From positions 26,621,501 to 26,685,500 of the forward strand of contig JASXTE010000016.1 in the NCBI GenBank assembly GCA_030280995.1: 64,000 nt of DNA. Direction: 5' to 3'. Made by a program: the position numbers and the translations under genes. Positions 12,401 to 23,751 of this stretch are shown in pieces (position 1 is the stretch's first letter; each line of letters begins with the position of its first letter). Source of the DNA: Hemileia vastatrix. Lineage: Eukaryota > Basidiomycota > Pucciniomycetes > Pucciniales > Zaghouaniaceae. The notes beneath the pieces are model-generated. The model had not been told where the DNA came from and did no database searches. It saw only the letters and a list, made by a program, of their open reading frames with translations.

Positions 12401-12626
12401 CTTATTTCCAAAAAGAAGAGGAAGACCTAAGAAGAACCGTCAGGAAGTCACAGAAACAGCAGAAATTGATAAAATTCTCAATGATAGAATTATCACTTCT
12501 GAAAGAGGTACTGAATATTTATTGAGATATAAGAACAAATCATCTGAACATGATGCATGGATACCTGGCAAGGAAATTTCAAATCTGCCTACTATGTTGA
12601 AAAAATACAAAAAGAAAAAATCTTAG
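6470..12626 (+). CDS. Gag-pol polyprotein of element A (spliced, ~2030 aa)
   Basis: Exon 1 is 6470-6544 (25 codons from ATG) and exon 2 is 6609-12626; the 64-nt intron joins them in frame. The product carries, in order: a Ser/Pro-rich N-terminus, a coiled-coil-like region (nt 7600-7900), a retrotransposon gag core (nt 8170-8430), a zinc knuckle CYKCNKPWQKGHVC (near 8782), an aspartic protease (VVLDSGAGG, near 9112), reverse transcriptase (YIDDIIVF, near 10185; GDYRALN near 9889), RNase H (HYTDASFIGLG, near 10624), and integrase. The integrase has an HHCC finger near 11330-11460 and a D,D,E core: MDFVTGL near 11538, ISDRDPKF near 11728, LAERMIQ near 11830. The C-terminus is a chromodomain (EIDKIL to EHDAWIPGKEI, near 12460-12590). 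No frameshift separates gag from pol. The chromodomain would target integration to marked chromatin (known for chromoviruses). Confidence 0.93.
6545..6608 (+). other. Intron in the 5' part of element A gag-pol
   Basis: GTAAGT donor at 6545, TGCTAAC branch site at 6580-6586, and acceptor TACTGCAG ending 6608. The branch adenosine lies about 23 nt upstream of the acceptor. Removal joins exon 1 (phase 0) in frame to the 2005-codon exon 2. The unspliced exon 1 frame ends at 6946 and would not reach pol. Confidence 0.75.
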
Positions 12627-12647
12627 CATTTTTTTTATTGTTTTTTT

Positions 12648-12659
12648 AGAGTGAGGGAG
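12648..12659 (+). promoter_or_regulatory. Polypurine tract of element A
   Basis: AGAGTGAGGGAG lies directly before TGTCAGCC at 12660, after a T run. This is the expected plus-strand primer for reverse transcription. Element B has a comparable tract (GGGTGGGTGAG on its strand). Confidence 0.8.
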
Positions 12660-13116
12660 TGTCAGCCAGGCTATTCCAGGAGTCCAGTAAATGATATGTA
12701 ACTTATAAAACCTGAAAGAGTGGGTAAGAATTGTATTTAATGAATATAAATTAATATTTTATTGCATAATAAAATTATATAAGTATTTTATTATATACAA
12801 GTGTTATATTAATTTTATTGGTTATATAAATTTTTATATACATTTAAATTGAACAAAATATAATATATTCTACAAATAATGGTGCATTTTTATGTTACTT
12901 AATAATTATAAATTTATATTTAATTAATTGAAAAACATATATTATAATTATAAGTGTAAAATTGACTTATAATATATGTAAATTAATTATTTAAATTTAT
13001 ATATTAAATAAACACCTTTCATATAATACTAAACAATAATTAATGACGCTTCTTTTGACCCTTAATTGTGTCAGGAAAAACCAATTAATTAATTTATACT
13101 AAATTGGGATTAATTA
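12660..13116 (+). repeat. Extra partial copy of the LTR 5' end (first 457 bp) in element A
   Basis: It starts TGTCAGCC right after the polypurine tract and follows the LTR until ..GATTAATTA, then the LTR restarts at 13117. The right-hand terminal region is thus a partial U3 plus a full LTR. It differs from both full LTRs at scattered positions (for example GGTGCATTTTT against GGCGCATTTTT). A template jump during reverse transcription is the simplest explanation (inference). Confidence 0.85.
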
Positions 13117-14255
13117 TGTCAGCCAGGCTATTCCAGGAGTCCAGTAAATGATATGTAACTGATAAAACCTGAAAGAGTGGGTAAGAATTGTATTTAATGA
13201 ATATAAATTATTATTTTATTGCATAATAAAATTATATAAGTATTTTATTATATACAAGTGTTATATTAATTTTATTGGTTATATAAATTTTTATATACAT
13301 TTAAATTGAACAAAATATAATATATTCTACAAATAATGGCGCATTTTTATGTTACTTAATAATTATAAATTTATATTTAATTAATTGAAAAACATATATT
13401 ATAATTATAAGTGTAAAATTGACTTATAATATATGTAAATTAATTATTTAAATTTATATATTAAATAAACACCTTTCATATAATACTAAACAATAATCAA
13501 TGTCGCTTCTTTTGACCCTTAATTGTGTCAGGAAAAACCAATTAATTAATTTATACTAAATTGAGATTAATTAAATGTTTTGTTGCGTCAAAGTATTTTT
13601 TGTTTCACTTAAAATATCCTTAAATCAGACTGTACTATCTGTTTGGAATTATTTTTCTCATAGTTCCTATGTTCCAATCTTGTTTAGTTATTCACTATTT
13701 TTACTTACTGATTTGGGAATTAATGGCGGGAAAATGGGATTCTTAATTGGGGTTTTAATTATTTGTTTCATGTTTTTCTCTACATTGTTATGTTTCATTT
13801 ACTCTTTGATATATTTGTTTTATTCTATTCTAACTATTGTATTTACAAACATAGTGGCGCTTCAGAGGACCCATTGCCTATAAAAGGGCCTTGGATAATC
13901 CCCTGTAGGAGCATCACTTACTATACACTCAACAATTTAAAAGATAATTTTATCACGTTTATTATTATTTTTATTAGTACTACCATCTAATTAAAAATTC
14001 TCAATAACAAATTAAAGGTTGCCTTAAGTCTGATAGGAATTATAGTGTTTTCCGCGCAGAACTCTTACTTAAATAATATTAATATTAAATAAACCCTCAA
14101 ATTGTTCATCTCCCAACTCACTCGTCGTTGTTTCATTTTAAATAAATTATTTTTATTACTACTTTTATTTTTCTATTTACCTTTAGTATCTTTTCCTATT
14201 TGTTTCTCTTCTTTTTTGTACCTTTTCTTTCCCTCTTCTAGACAACTGACCAACA
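13117..14255 (+). repeat. 3' LTR of element A
   Basis: 1139 bp, near-identical to 4636-5775, with TATAAAAGG at 13879 and the end CCAACA. It is followed by the GTAAC duplication. Confidence 0.92.
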
Positions 14256-14260
14256 GTAAC
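14256..14260 (+). other. Right target-site duplication GTAAC of element A
   Basis: Identical to 4631-4635 and directly after the CA of the 3' LTR. Confidence 0.85.
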
Positions 14261-14402
14261 ACCCCACTCCATGCATACTTAACTATTACTTTGATGCATA
14301 TTCTAGCAGTGTACTTCTAATTTTTGTTCCCATGTATAGTCCATGTGATTAAAATAATTTATAAGTACTTATTACTCAGTCCTGGGGATCTCCAGGCTGT
14401 CA
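14261..14402 (-). repeat. Start of element B 3' LTR (only ~142 bp)
   Basis: On the minus strand it begins TGACAGCCTGGAGATCCC after the polypurine-like tract. It stays similar to the LTR start at 4630 for about 110 bases, then diverges and stops at the GTAAC where element A is inserted. Beyond A another LTR start appears at 4630. B thus also shows a short LTR start followed by a second LTR start. Confidence 0.7.
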
Positions 14403-14569
14403 CTCACCCACCCAAAAAAATATTTAAAAAATGATAAGTTACTTTTTTATTTTTATTTTTCAGGTATTCAGAAAATCTGTAGCACTAAAGATTAATTCTT
14501 TAAAGAAATAAAACATAATATAATATTATGAGTACTGGTTTCTCACCCCTCAGCTGGTTGAACAGAATT

Positions 14570-17500
14570 TTATTTCTGTTTAAATTTTTTAAGAAGGGAG
14601 GATAGATTTGAAATTTCTTTTTCAGGTATCCACTTATCAAATTCATTTGATTTTCCCTTATATCTTAATAAGCACTCAGTTCCTTTCTCTTTAGTAATGA
14701 ATCTTTTCTTGAGTATTTTTTCAATCTCTTATTTTTCTACAATTTCTTCAGGTTCCTTTTTGGGCCTTTTTCTTCTTTTTGGGAATAATTCAGGATAATT
14801 TGCATGGTAAGGTTTTATAATGAGTTAGGAAAATTGGATGTTTCCTATTATATGGGGCATATAATATGACTTCCACAGCATTATTACCAACCATTTTATT
14901 CACTACAAAATGTCCCACAAAATGATCCTTCAATTTAAAGTTACCTTTCAAGTAAAAATTTAGTGTTGAAATAAGGGCTTCATCTCCTTTTTTGAATTCA
15001 AATTCTTTATGAGACTTATCCCACGTTTTCTTTTCATATTCAAATGCTTTATGGATGATTTCTTCTGAATGATTTTTAAACATTTGTTGCATATGAATAA
15101 ATAATTTAGTACCAGGGTGTATATCTAACCTTGGTGACTTATTTAAATGATTTACTGGGGTATTTGGTACATATCCCAGCCAGAGTTCAAATGGGGTTTT
15201 CTCTGTTACAGAATGAGTTGTGCTATTATAAGCAAATTAAAGTCCAGGAATTAATGTTACCCAGTCATGTGTGAATTTCTCATTGTCTTGGTATTCTAAT
15301 CCAAATGCACAATATATTCTGATCATATCTTTTAGAGTCTGTATTATTCTCTCATCCAGTCTTTCAGTTTGTGGATGGTGTGCAGTAGACAATTTCAATT
15401 TAGAACCTGATACTTTCATGAAAGATTTCAAGAACTTTGAAGTGAATTTAGGGTCTCTGTCAGAGATTTCAGCTTTAGGGAACCCAGAAATGTTCATCAT
15501 TTGAGTTCACCATATTAATGCCAAGTATTTTTCAGATACCTCTTTAAGGGTAGGAATAAACTTACACATTTTTGTTTGTCTATCCACAATTATCCAGAAA
15601 TAATTGAAGCTTTATTTATCTGCTAATGGCAATCCAGTTAAAAAGTCAATATTTATCATTTACCATGGAGCCTTTGGCTGCTCCATTTGTTGTAACAACC
15701 CAGCTCTCTTCCCAGTTAATCTTTTAGATTTTTGGCAAGAGTCACATGTGTCAATGTATTTTTGTACATCTTCTTTCATTTTTATCCACCAGGCTGTGTT
15801 TTTAACCCTAGTTAATGTTTTGTTAAAATCAAAATGACCAGCTAAGATGTCATCATGGCAAATACTTAACATTAACTCTTTCATAGATGGAGGTATAACT
15901 ATTACATTAATTAGCTTTTTCCTGTAATATACATATTCATCATCAATTGACACTTTACCTTTTTCCAATGCGTTTTTATACTTTGGAGGTAAAGTTTTAA
16001 TTAATTCACTCATTGAGGTATTTTTTGGATCATTTAGGATGGTTGATAATTTAGACAAATATTTATCAGATGAATAATTTTCTAATATTGTTTGCATAAA
16101 TTCTTCCACTAAGTCCACTATTTAAATCCCAAATATATGTATTAACTCATTTTCAATCACATAGGCTCAGTTGTCAGTATCATTTGCAAAAGGATTTTGG
16201 GATTTTAAATCCACATTAGAATGCAATGTTCCTGCTCTGTGAGTTATTCTCATTCTTCCTCTGTACTTTTGTACAGCTAGTTGCCATCTAAACATGTGCC
16301 TATTAGGTGTTTACATGTTTAGTAATGATTTTACTGCACTGAAATATGTTATTAATTCAACTTTTTGGACTTCCATATAGTAATCAAGTTTTTCCAGGGC
16401 CCACACAACAGCTAAACATTCCAGTTGGGTGGCACCATAACTTAATTCAGTCTTTCTCAAGGTTCTGGACATATAACAGATAAATACTTCAGATAATTTA
16501 CAAATTTTTATCTGTTTTTGCTGTCAAGCAGCACCTAACCCTGTAAAGCTTGCATCAGTATACAAGATAAAAGGTGGTTTTAAAATCTGGAAGTCCCAAA
16601 ATTGGATCTGACATTAAAAATTCCTTTAATTTATCAAAGGCATGTTGTATTTCTTATTCCAAGTGAAAGCTTCATTTTTCCTGATTAATGTTTTTAAAGG
16701 AGCTGCAATGGATTGGTAGTTTTTTATATACTGCCTATAATATCCACACATACCCAGAAAGCTTTGAACATCTTTCACATTTTTAGGTATATAAATGTTT
16801 TTAATTGCTTCCACCTTATTCTGGTCAACAAAAAATTTTAATCCAGATACAAAATGTCTAAGTACTTTCAAGGATTGAAAACCAAAATTACATTTTTTTA
16901 ATTCAATTTTCATTTTAATGTCATCCATTTTTTGAAATACTCTTTTTAGGTGATTTAAATGCTGATCATATGTTTTTGAAAACACTATGATGTCATAAAT
17001 GTAAACTAAAAGCCATCCTTCAACTATTTCCTGATGAAACACACTGTCCATCAATTTTTGGAAGACTGAAGGGGCATTATTTGGGCCAAAGGGAATTCTC
17101 AAATATTTATATATCCCCATGTGTGTGGTTATGAGTAAGAAATTCTGAGAATTCTTTTCCACAGGAATCTGGTGGTAACCTTTATTTCCATAAAGACAGG
17201 AAATATATTTTTCTCCTTGTAAGGTAGCATTGATAGAAGCTATCCTTGGAAGAGGGTAAATATCATCCACAGTGAATGCATTTAGAGCTCTGTAATCACC
17301 ACATAATCTTACCTTATCTTTTTCATAAGAGATTAAAACAGGTGAAATAACACAATAATTGGGTTTTGTGTCTACATTTTCTACAATAGCCATTTCTAAA
17401 AACATCTTAATGATGTCTTCAATGTCTTTCCTTTTTTCAGGAGAAGCTGGGTAAGGTTTATCTTTTAAGCTGCCAGGAATATTTTCCAAATCACAACTAA

Positions 17501-18213
17501 AAGAGATTTTCATCTCATGGTATTTGACCAATCCTAGCTCATTTAAACCATGAGAAAATTCCATAGAATAAGATTTTATCAATCTCAAAATATTTTTTTC
17601 TTCAATTTTTGAGAGTTGAGGACTGAAAAAGGCTTTTTGGATTTCATTTTCCAATTCAGGCATTTCAGAGGTGGTTCTTCCACCTTGCAGTTGTTTTTTA
17701 GGAGAAATGGAATAGATTGAATTTTCAGAGCAAATCTTGAATATCCTTTTTCCATTCATGCCTATAGTAAAGCACCTATTTTCAGGATCTAGTGTGATGC
17801 CAAATTTTGTCAATAAGTCCTTGCCAATAATAAAAAAATCACTACAATTATATTATCCATTACCAAAAATTCACACACTACTATTACATATCCATTATTA
17901 TATCTAAAGGATATTGCAGTTTTGTATTTGCTGATTGGATTTAATACTGAATCAAAACCCCTCCAGTTCTTTTTCTGTACAGGTTCCAGTTTTTTTTATA
18001 CTTACTATCCAGCTTCATTAAATTATTAACAGAAACTACACTACCAGCAGCCCCAGTTTCAAGAATGGCATTCATCTCTTTTCCACATATAAAAACAGGT
18101 TCTCTAATTGGCATGATTTTGTAAGTATCATGATTCACATCTATTATTATTTCAGCTTCCTCAATGAAAATTAAAGATGTATCTTCTAGAGATATCACAT
18201 AATTCAGGAACAT
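14570..18213 (-). pseudogene. Element B pol: protease, RT, RNase H, integrase, chromodomain (broken)
   Basis: Protease remnant near 18213-17941, with AILETGAAGSVV where the active site expects DSG/DTG (the Asp is replaced by Glu). RT 17813-16626 has GDYRALN and LLVYIYDIIVF, so the first Asp of the YIDD box is replaced by Tyr. RNase H near 16600-16180 holds YGATQLECLAVVWALEKL and is broken by stops. The integrase (16118-15237 and following) keeps CHDDILAGHF, CDSCQKSKRL, ISDRDPKF and HHPQTERLDERIIQ. The C-terminal chromodomain (EIEKILKKRFITK ... DKWIPEKEISNL) ends at a TAA at 14570. The active-site losses together with stops show it is dead. Best alignment partner in the window is element A. 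Confidence 0.87.
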
Positions 18214-18234
18214 AATATACCCTGTTCTAATACA

Positions 18235-20454
18235 AATATCTCATTTTCATCATCACTGTAAGAAATATTTATTTTACAATCCTCACTTAACTCTACATTT
18301 TAATCTTTGTGATTACTGGGCTCAGAAGCGTGTGATTTTTCAATAATAATTATTCTCTTCTTACAAGTATGAACTTTAACCCAAGGTTAATTACATTTGT
18401 AGCAAGTGGTACTTTCTTGTCTATTAGGGACAATAGGAGCAGAAGGTTTTTTCTTCTCCACTGGTAACTTATTTGTAGCAGGTTTCACTACCTTGAAATT
18501 TTTCTTATAATGATTATACCTTGTCTCATATTTGTGGTTAAATAATATTTCATTGCATATACTAAAAAACCCAGAAGTATCTGTGATTTATTCAGTTCTA
18601 GTTACAATAATGTCTCTGACTAATATAGGCAATTTATATATTATTTTTTATTTCCACTCATCTTAATCCTTTTTGGATACATGGCTTTCATGGTTTTTAT
18701 TAAATTAATGAAAAATACCATTGGTTTATCCACAGCATTTATATTATATCTGTTTTTTTCATACAATTTTTGTTGAGTGATTCTAAATTTTGGGGCACCA
18801 AATTGCCTTTCAATTAGTGACTTCCATTCATTCCAGAAGTAGTTAATTCCCTCACTCAATACAGATTCAAACCATAATAAGGCCACATCTGTAAATAAAG
18901 ATATCAATTTTGATGTAATTTCTTCATCATGCAATTTGTATGAAAATTATAAGTTATCAATTCTTTGAATGAAATTCTGCCAATCAGATTTTGAATCCCC
19001 TTCAAAAGAAGGGTACTTATCTAACTTAGACCAGTTCTTTTGGTTAGTTTTTATTTCCTTAACCTTAGGAATATTAAGTAATTCACTTACTTTGGAAAGA
19101 TGATCATGTATTTCATCTTTTAATGATTTTCTAATCTCAGAGCCCATGACATTATTTTCATGTTCAATCATTGGCTTATCATATGAATGTTTCAAATACA
19201 GTGGTATTTCATCCACATAGGAAGTGTTGTCCTTTACTTTATCAGTATTTTTCAAAATGTTAGCTACTTCAATTTCAAATATTTGTAACCAATCTTCAAT
19301 CACAGGTACATTTGATAAGGTATCATTTACATTTGAAAACGAAAATTTTACACATCCCTCAATTGTAGCCATAATATTCTGAGAGTGTTCTCATTTACTG
19401 TTTAAATTCTTGATCTCAGAGGTTAATTTTTTATTCTCATATATTAATTCATTATTTGAATTTTCAATGACCTTCAATTTATTTTCTGAAGTACTCAATG
19501 ATTGTGTCATGTTTAATAAAAAACTTTCTGTATTATTGTTAGATTATCTAGAGAATTCTTCTAATTTTTCAATTCATAATAATAATTTGCTTATGATTTT
19601 TTATTCCATTGGATTTTCTTTCAAGAAATACTCAATTTTATCTGTGTAAAACTCCAAAGACTCATCATTATTATCTGGCTCAAGATTTAATTCATTTGGA
19701 TCCATTTTGATATTACTAGTATTATCATTTTTATAAATAAAACTTTGTAAATTTTTATCATGTAAAGACAAATTTAAAATGCTATTTTCAAACACATATT
19801 CCTTTTGATCCTTATCAATATTATTCAGTAGATCCATATCAATCTCATTACCTATGAGTAATTAGTTTTTAGTATCATAAAATTGATCATGAGAAGATGG
19901 ATGACTTACCAAGGTCTTATTCCATTTCCTCTTCCTCTCTTTGCCTTTCCCCTGTAAGGATAACTGCTTTTCACTGGTGTTGAGGGTTGTTGTAGTTCTG
20001 GAAGTACCAATCCCATTTCCATTTTCTGACTGTGATCTTTTGATCCTAATCTTGGGCTTGAGGTGTTGCTGTTGCCACTGTGGAAGGGTTTGCCACTACT
20101 GTTGTTGGTTGAGCCCTTAATCCCACTAGAGCCTGGTTGACTTCTATAAAGCCCTGTGTGGCGCTTTTCTCTAAATTGTTCATTTGGTCCATCATATTCT
20201 TAACCTTTATGGTGAGAGTGTTTAGAAGCATGGAGAGGGAGAAAATTTGTTCTTGTTAGGTATTTTTTGATTTCTTGATTGTTATCAGATTTATTAACCT
20301 TTCCCTTTCCTCTACTGACATTTGTAGAGTGGTGCTGTTTGTAGGAGAGTCCTGTCCTTCCATTTGGACATCCTATAACAGATTCTTCAGCTCTAGATCT
20401 TAAGTTAAAAGGTTTTGCCTTATTATTCACAATTTCAACATGGTTATAACACAT
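18235..20454 (-). pseudogene. Element B gag and N-terminal region (broken)
   Basis: The gag core near 19030-18660 (LDKYPSFEGDSKSDWQNFIQ, then a segment beginning SLFTDVALLWFESVL) aligns with the gag core of element A. A degenerate cysteine-rich region follows near 18400. Upstream pieces at 19837-19601 and 20454-20046 are acidic or polar, and include RKWKWDWY near 20010, which corresponds to EKWKWDYL in an alternative frame of A (near 6945). Stops and frameshifts separate the pieces. The true start was not identified. Confidence 0.7.
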
Positions 20455-21503
20455 TTTTATGTGGAGTTTAAATCAAAGATTAGAAATTTAATATATTAAA
20501 ACTGGAAAAGGAGTTTTATCAGTATTATTTAACACTAATAAAGCCAAATAACTGCTTACTTTTAGTTTTTAAGTGAATTAATAAGTGCCAAAAGTCAAAT
20601 AAGCTTTTATGTGGTCACTTAATTTAACTGGTCTACAATATGTAGCTGTGTTTTTATATTTTAAAAAGAAAATTTGTCAAAAATATTCTTTCTAAATATT
20701 AAATCAGTTTTACAAACCAAGATAGAGGGATTAAAAGACCTGTTAAAAGAATCAATTAATCAGTTTTTATTATCTGGTTTAACATTTGCAAAGATCACAA
20801 AATTAATTGGTCTATTGACAGAATGGCACTAAGAACAATTTTATGTTCAATTAGTGGTAAAATTATTGATTCAATATCACAATTTTATTATATAATAGAG
20901 CTTCTTTTTCTGAAATCACTATATGAACTGACCCCAACCTGTTGTAATATTCAAATATTTCTTTAGGGATTTTATTTACTTATAGCCTTTTTTGAATATT
21001 CTACTTACTGGAAGAAAACCAACAGAATTCTTGAGGAAAGGTCCCCAATTATCAGGCTGAGTTCAAGTACAGAGAGCTGAATAGCTTAATTATTCAGTTT
21101 TCTAGAAGATTTTAATGTTCTGATATGAATACTTTAGTAAAAATCCAATAAGTATTAAAATATCTCTCAATATAAAGGTTTCAGTAATTTTAATCTCACT
21201 AATTATAAATGGTTTCCAATTTTATAGTTGGTAGAAAAATAGAGAAATATAATTCAAACACTATTCAAAGACTTTAAAAGTACTAATATGATATATTTTA
21301 ATTTGAAGGGTAATATTATTTAATTGTAATAATAAAGAATGTAGGAAATAAGACCAAAAAACCCCTCCTTTTATACCCAATAATTCCTCAATGTTCCCCT
21401 TGATGCACCAGTCCAATCCATGGCCAATAACACCTCCTTCTAGCTAGAACAATTTTCCATCAGCATAAGAAATAACCAATAACATAATTTGAATGATATC
21501 ATC
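20455..21503. other. AT-rich stretch, no gene recognised
   Basis: No coding frame, no LTR start and no known repeat recognised. By position it should contain element B's leader and 5' LTR, but the TGACAGCC start expected at its right side is not seen. B's 5' end may have been lost or overwritten by element C. Confidence 0.45.
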
Positions 21504-22419
21504 TGCTTTAGACAATCCTATAGTACTAGCCATTGGCCTTGACCAAGGGAGTTGGAGAAAAACCAGATAGAAAAACCCCTGTCCCTTTAGAATAATACAA
21601 GTAAGATTTACTTGCTAGTTGAGTTGAGTCTTGTTTGATAAAGCTTCTTTCCAACAAACTTGTCTGCTTGATGATCCAAGAAAGTAGTCCCCAGAAAGAC
21701 TACCAGACCAAAGAACTGTAATGTAGACCAATGGCCACACCAGAGAAATCAATGATACTTAATGTAGGTTTCAAATCCACACCAGAGACAGCAATAATAC
21801 TTGATATAGCTTTCAAGACTATACCAGAGAAACATTGATGAGAGTTGAGGTCAAGTACTAACCTGTTCACAACCCAGTCAAACAAAAACAAAGAGTGAAG
21901 CACAGATTCCCAGATATCTCAGATGGTGGATGATCTCCTCTAACTTGCTTCCACTATCTCACACACAGACCCCCTAAACAGATCCCAAGCTTGATCCAGC
22001 TCTCACAGCTATCTACATGCATTAAGTAGTCTCTAGAGGCATTCCTGCTTGCAGGAAGGAAGGCTGACCATCTTAGGAAAGGCTGTGTTGAGGCAGGTGG
22101 GCCACCTGTGGGAAGGAAGCCGCTTCTAGGCCTGAAAATTCCCAAAAACAACCAAAAAACCTCTAAAACCACAAAACAACTCAACAACTCAACAACTCAT
22201 AGAAAACAGCTAATCACACATAAAACACACCAAAATGATTAGAAAAGAAAGGACAATAAGCTGATACATAATAAGTGACCCTTACTTAAGCCTACAAAAA
22301 TACAACTAAACACCTAAATAATAACAAAACACCAATACTAAGCACCATTACCCCAGCTAAACCCTACATACCAAATATCCCCAAATACACATTCCAAAGG
22401 CCTATGCATCTTTGGAACA
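21504..22419 (-). repeat. 3' LTR of element C
   Basis: On the minus strand it starts TGTTCCAAAGATGCATAGG right after the polypurine tract. It ends with a block shared with element E and the solo LTR (CCAACTCCCTTGGTCAAGGC .. CTATAGGATTGTCTA). A GC-rich patch lies near 22045-22125. The 3' boundary is approximate because no second LTR survives. Confidence 0.75.
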
Positions 22420-22424
22420 CCAAA

Positions 22425-22434
22425 TCCTCCCTCT
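22425..22434 (-). promoter_or_regulatory. Polypurine tract of element C
   Basis: AGAGGGAGGA on the minus strand, six bases before the LTR start TGTTCC, as expected for plus-strand priming. Confidence 0.65.
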
Positions 22435-22471
22435 AATCCAGAATGTCCTCATTTTTCATCCTCTTACCACC

Positions 22472-23114
22472 ATGTTCACACACCTATCCAGACAAGCCTC
22501 TGACCTGGGCCCCTGCCAATACTGCATTGACAACAATCTCATCTGTTTAATGACTGGACCACTACACATCTACAGAACCTCTTGTGATTCTTTCCATTCT
22601 AGTAAGAAACAATGCCATAGACCTGGCCTACTATCCTCTTCTTCAGCTTCCTCCTCTTCTCAGCCTGGTCTATCCTCTTCTACCAAAAGGTCCAGATCTT
22701 CTATCACCATTCCAAAAAAAATCAACAGACTCCATTCCTCCAAAATAAAGCCTGTAACTCCTTCAGCCTCTTCTTCTTTTTATCACCCTAAGTCCCCAAA
22801 AGGCAAGATTCCTTTTCTCTCTGCTAAACTAGACTGACCATTTTTCTCAGCCTCCCTTCCACCAGTAATTGATGATAATGAAAATGTAGGAACCATTGAA
22901 ACATCACCCCCAAACTCAATTCCTCTTTCCAAAGAAAAATTTCAACATCATACCCAACAAAAAAAACAGCTCCTCATCTCCTACTTCCAATCAACTCCTG
23001 GCAAGGACCAACAAGACATTGATAAGAGAAAGAACCTTATTAAACAGTTCAAGGCCATTTCAGAACATTTTGCCTCCTTCCTTGTCACCCTTCTGTAATT
23101 ACACTATATGTTGA
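22472..23114 (+). pseudogene. Antisense gene 1 in element C: Zn2Cys6-like protein (decayed)
   Basis: Runs against the direction of element C pol, next to its 3' LTR. From the ATG at 22472 the first frame runs to 22837. It contains a cysteine series matching the fungal binuclear cluster spacing: CQYC, six residues, C, twelve residues, C, two residues, Phe (where a Cys is expected), six residues (HSSKKQ), C. A Ser/Lys/Pro-rich tail follows. The frame then shifts to another ending at about 23097 that holds KRKNLIKQFKAISEHFA. The missing fifth Cys and the frameshift suggest decay. It is a partial paralogue of the gene at 23.75-25.17 kb. DNA binding is only a suggestion from spacing; a zinc-binding gag-like or packaging role is also possible. 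Confidence 0.55.
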
Positions 23115-23175
23115 GTTTGAATTAGAAAAGAAAATATTATCACATCTTCTATAGGTATCACCACCAAAAAACGCT

Positions 23176-23560
23176 CAGTTTAAAGTCTTGGGGGACTATC
23201 CTCATTTTAAAGTCTTGGGGGACTCAAAACACTCTCAGTTTACAGTCTTGGGGGACTCAAAACCTAAATCATAGACCCAGAACCAGAGATCAACCACATT
23301 AAGACACAGAGAAAAAAATAACATTCTGAGGTAACTTTATATAGATCTTCCAGCCCATCAGTCACCCCCAAGCCTGCCTTTGCTAAATTCAGAGGCTCCC
23401 CCTATGGAACCTTCTCCCAAACTTCAAAAAACCAATACCAAAAACAACACCTATTCCTCAGTTTATAGTCTTAGGAGACTGTATAGCCAGTTTTCAGTTT
23501 AAAGTCTTAATGAAATGATGCATATTTCAGTTTAAAGTCTTGATGGACTATGCATATTCA
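23176..23560. repeat. Cluster of CAGTTTAAAGTCTTGGGGGACT-type motifs
   Basis: The motif core TTTAAAGTCTTGGGGGACT or close variants occurs near 23178, 23200, 23236, 23458, 23495 and 23527. Similar motifs recur at 25808 and 26073. This non-coding spacer separates the two antisense genes. A GGTAAC..CATCAGTCACCCCC block near 23330-23370 also recurs at 25.9 and 26.17 kb. Confidence 0.7.
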
Positions 23561-23751
23561 GCCACCTCCCCCTGCTGAACTTCCAATCTCACTTAATCAT
23601 CTTCCCATTACTGATAAAGAAACTTTTTCACATCTCTTTCTCCTTTTCATAAACACAGATCATTTCAGACTTTGGATTACCTGCCTACAACCCTTCTAAC
23701 CTTCCTTTCTTTCATTTAACTAAGGATTATGCTTGCATGCATTGAATTCAC

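Larger units (their letters stand above)
4636..14255 (+). mobile_element. Element A: complete Ty3/gypsy chromovirus-type LTR retrotransposon
   Basis: A 9.6-kb element with 5' LTR 4636-5775, leader 5776-6469, spliced gag-pol 6470-12626, polypurine tract ending 12659, and a 3' LTR region 12660-14255 that contains an extra partial LTR. LTRs begin TGTCAGCC and end CCAACA, and GTAAC flanks both sides. The two full LTRs differ at roughly a dozen positions by eye, so the insertion is fairly young but not new. The polyprotein is uninterrupted, so the copy may still be competent. It inserted at the LTR start of an older B-type element. Confidence 0.93.
14256..20454 (-). mobile_element. Element B: decayed Ty3/gypsy chromovirus on the minus strand
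   Basis: Diverged relative of element A in the opposite orientation. Order on the minus strand: N-terminal gag pieces (20454-19600), gag core and knuckle region (19400-18400), protease (18213-17941), RT (17813-16626), RNase H (16600-16180), integrase (16118-14790), chromodomain (about 14740-14570), polypurine-like GGGTGGGTGAG, and LTR start TGACAGCC at 14402. Many stops and frameshifts make it inactive. No 5' LTR was recognised to the right of 20.45 kb. Confidence 0.85.
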
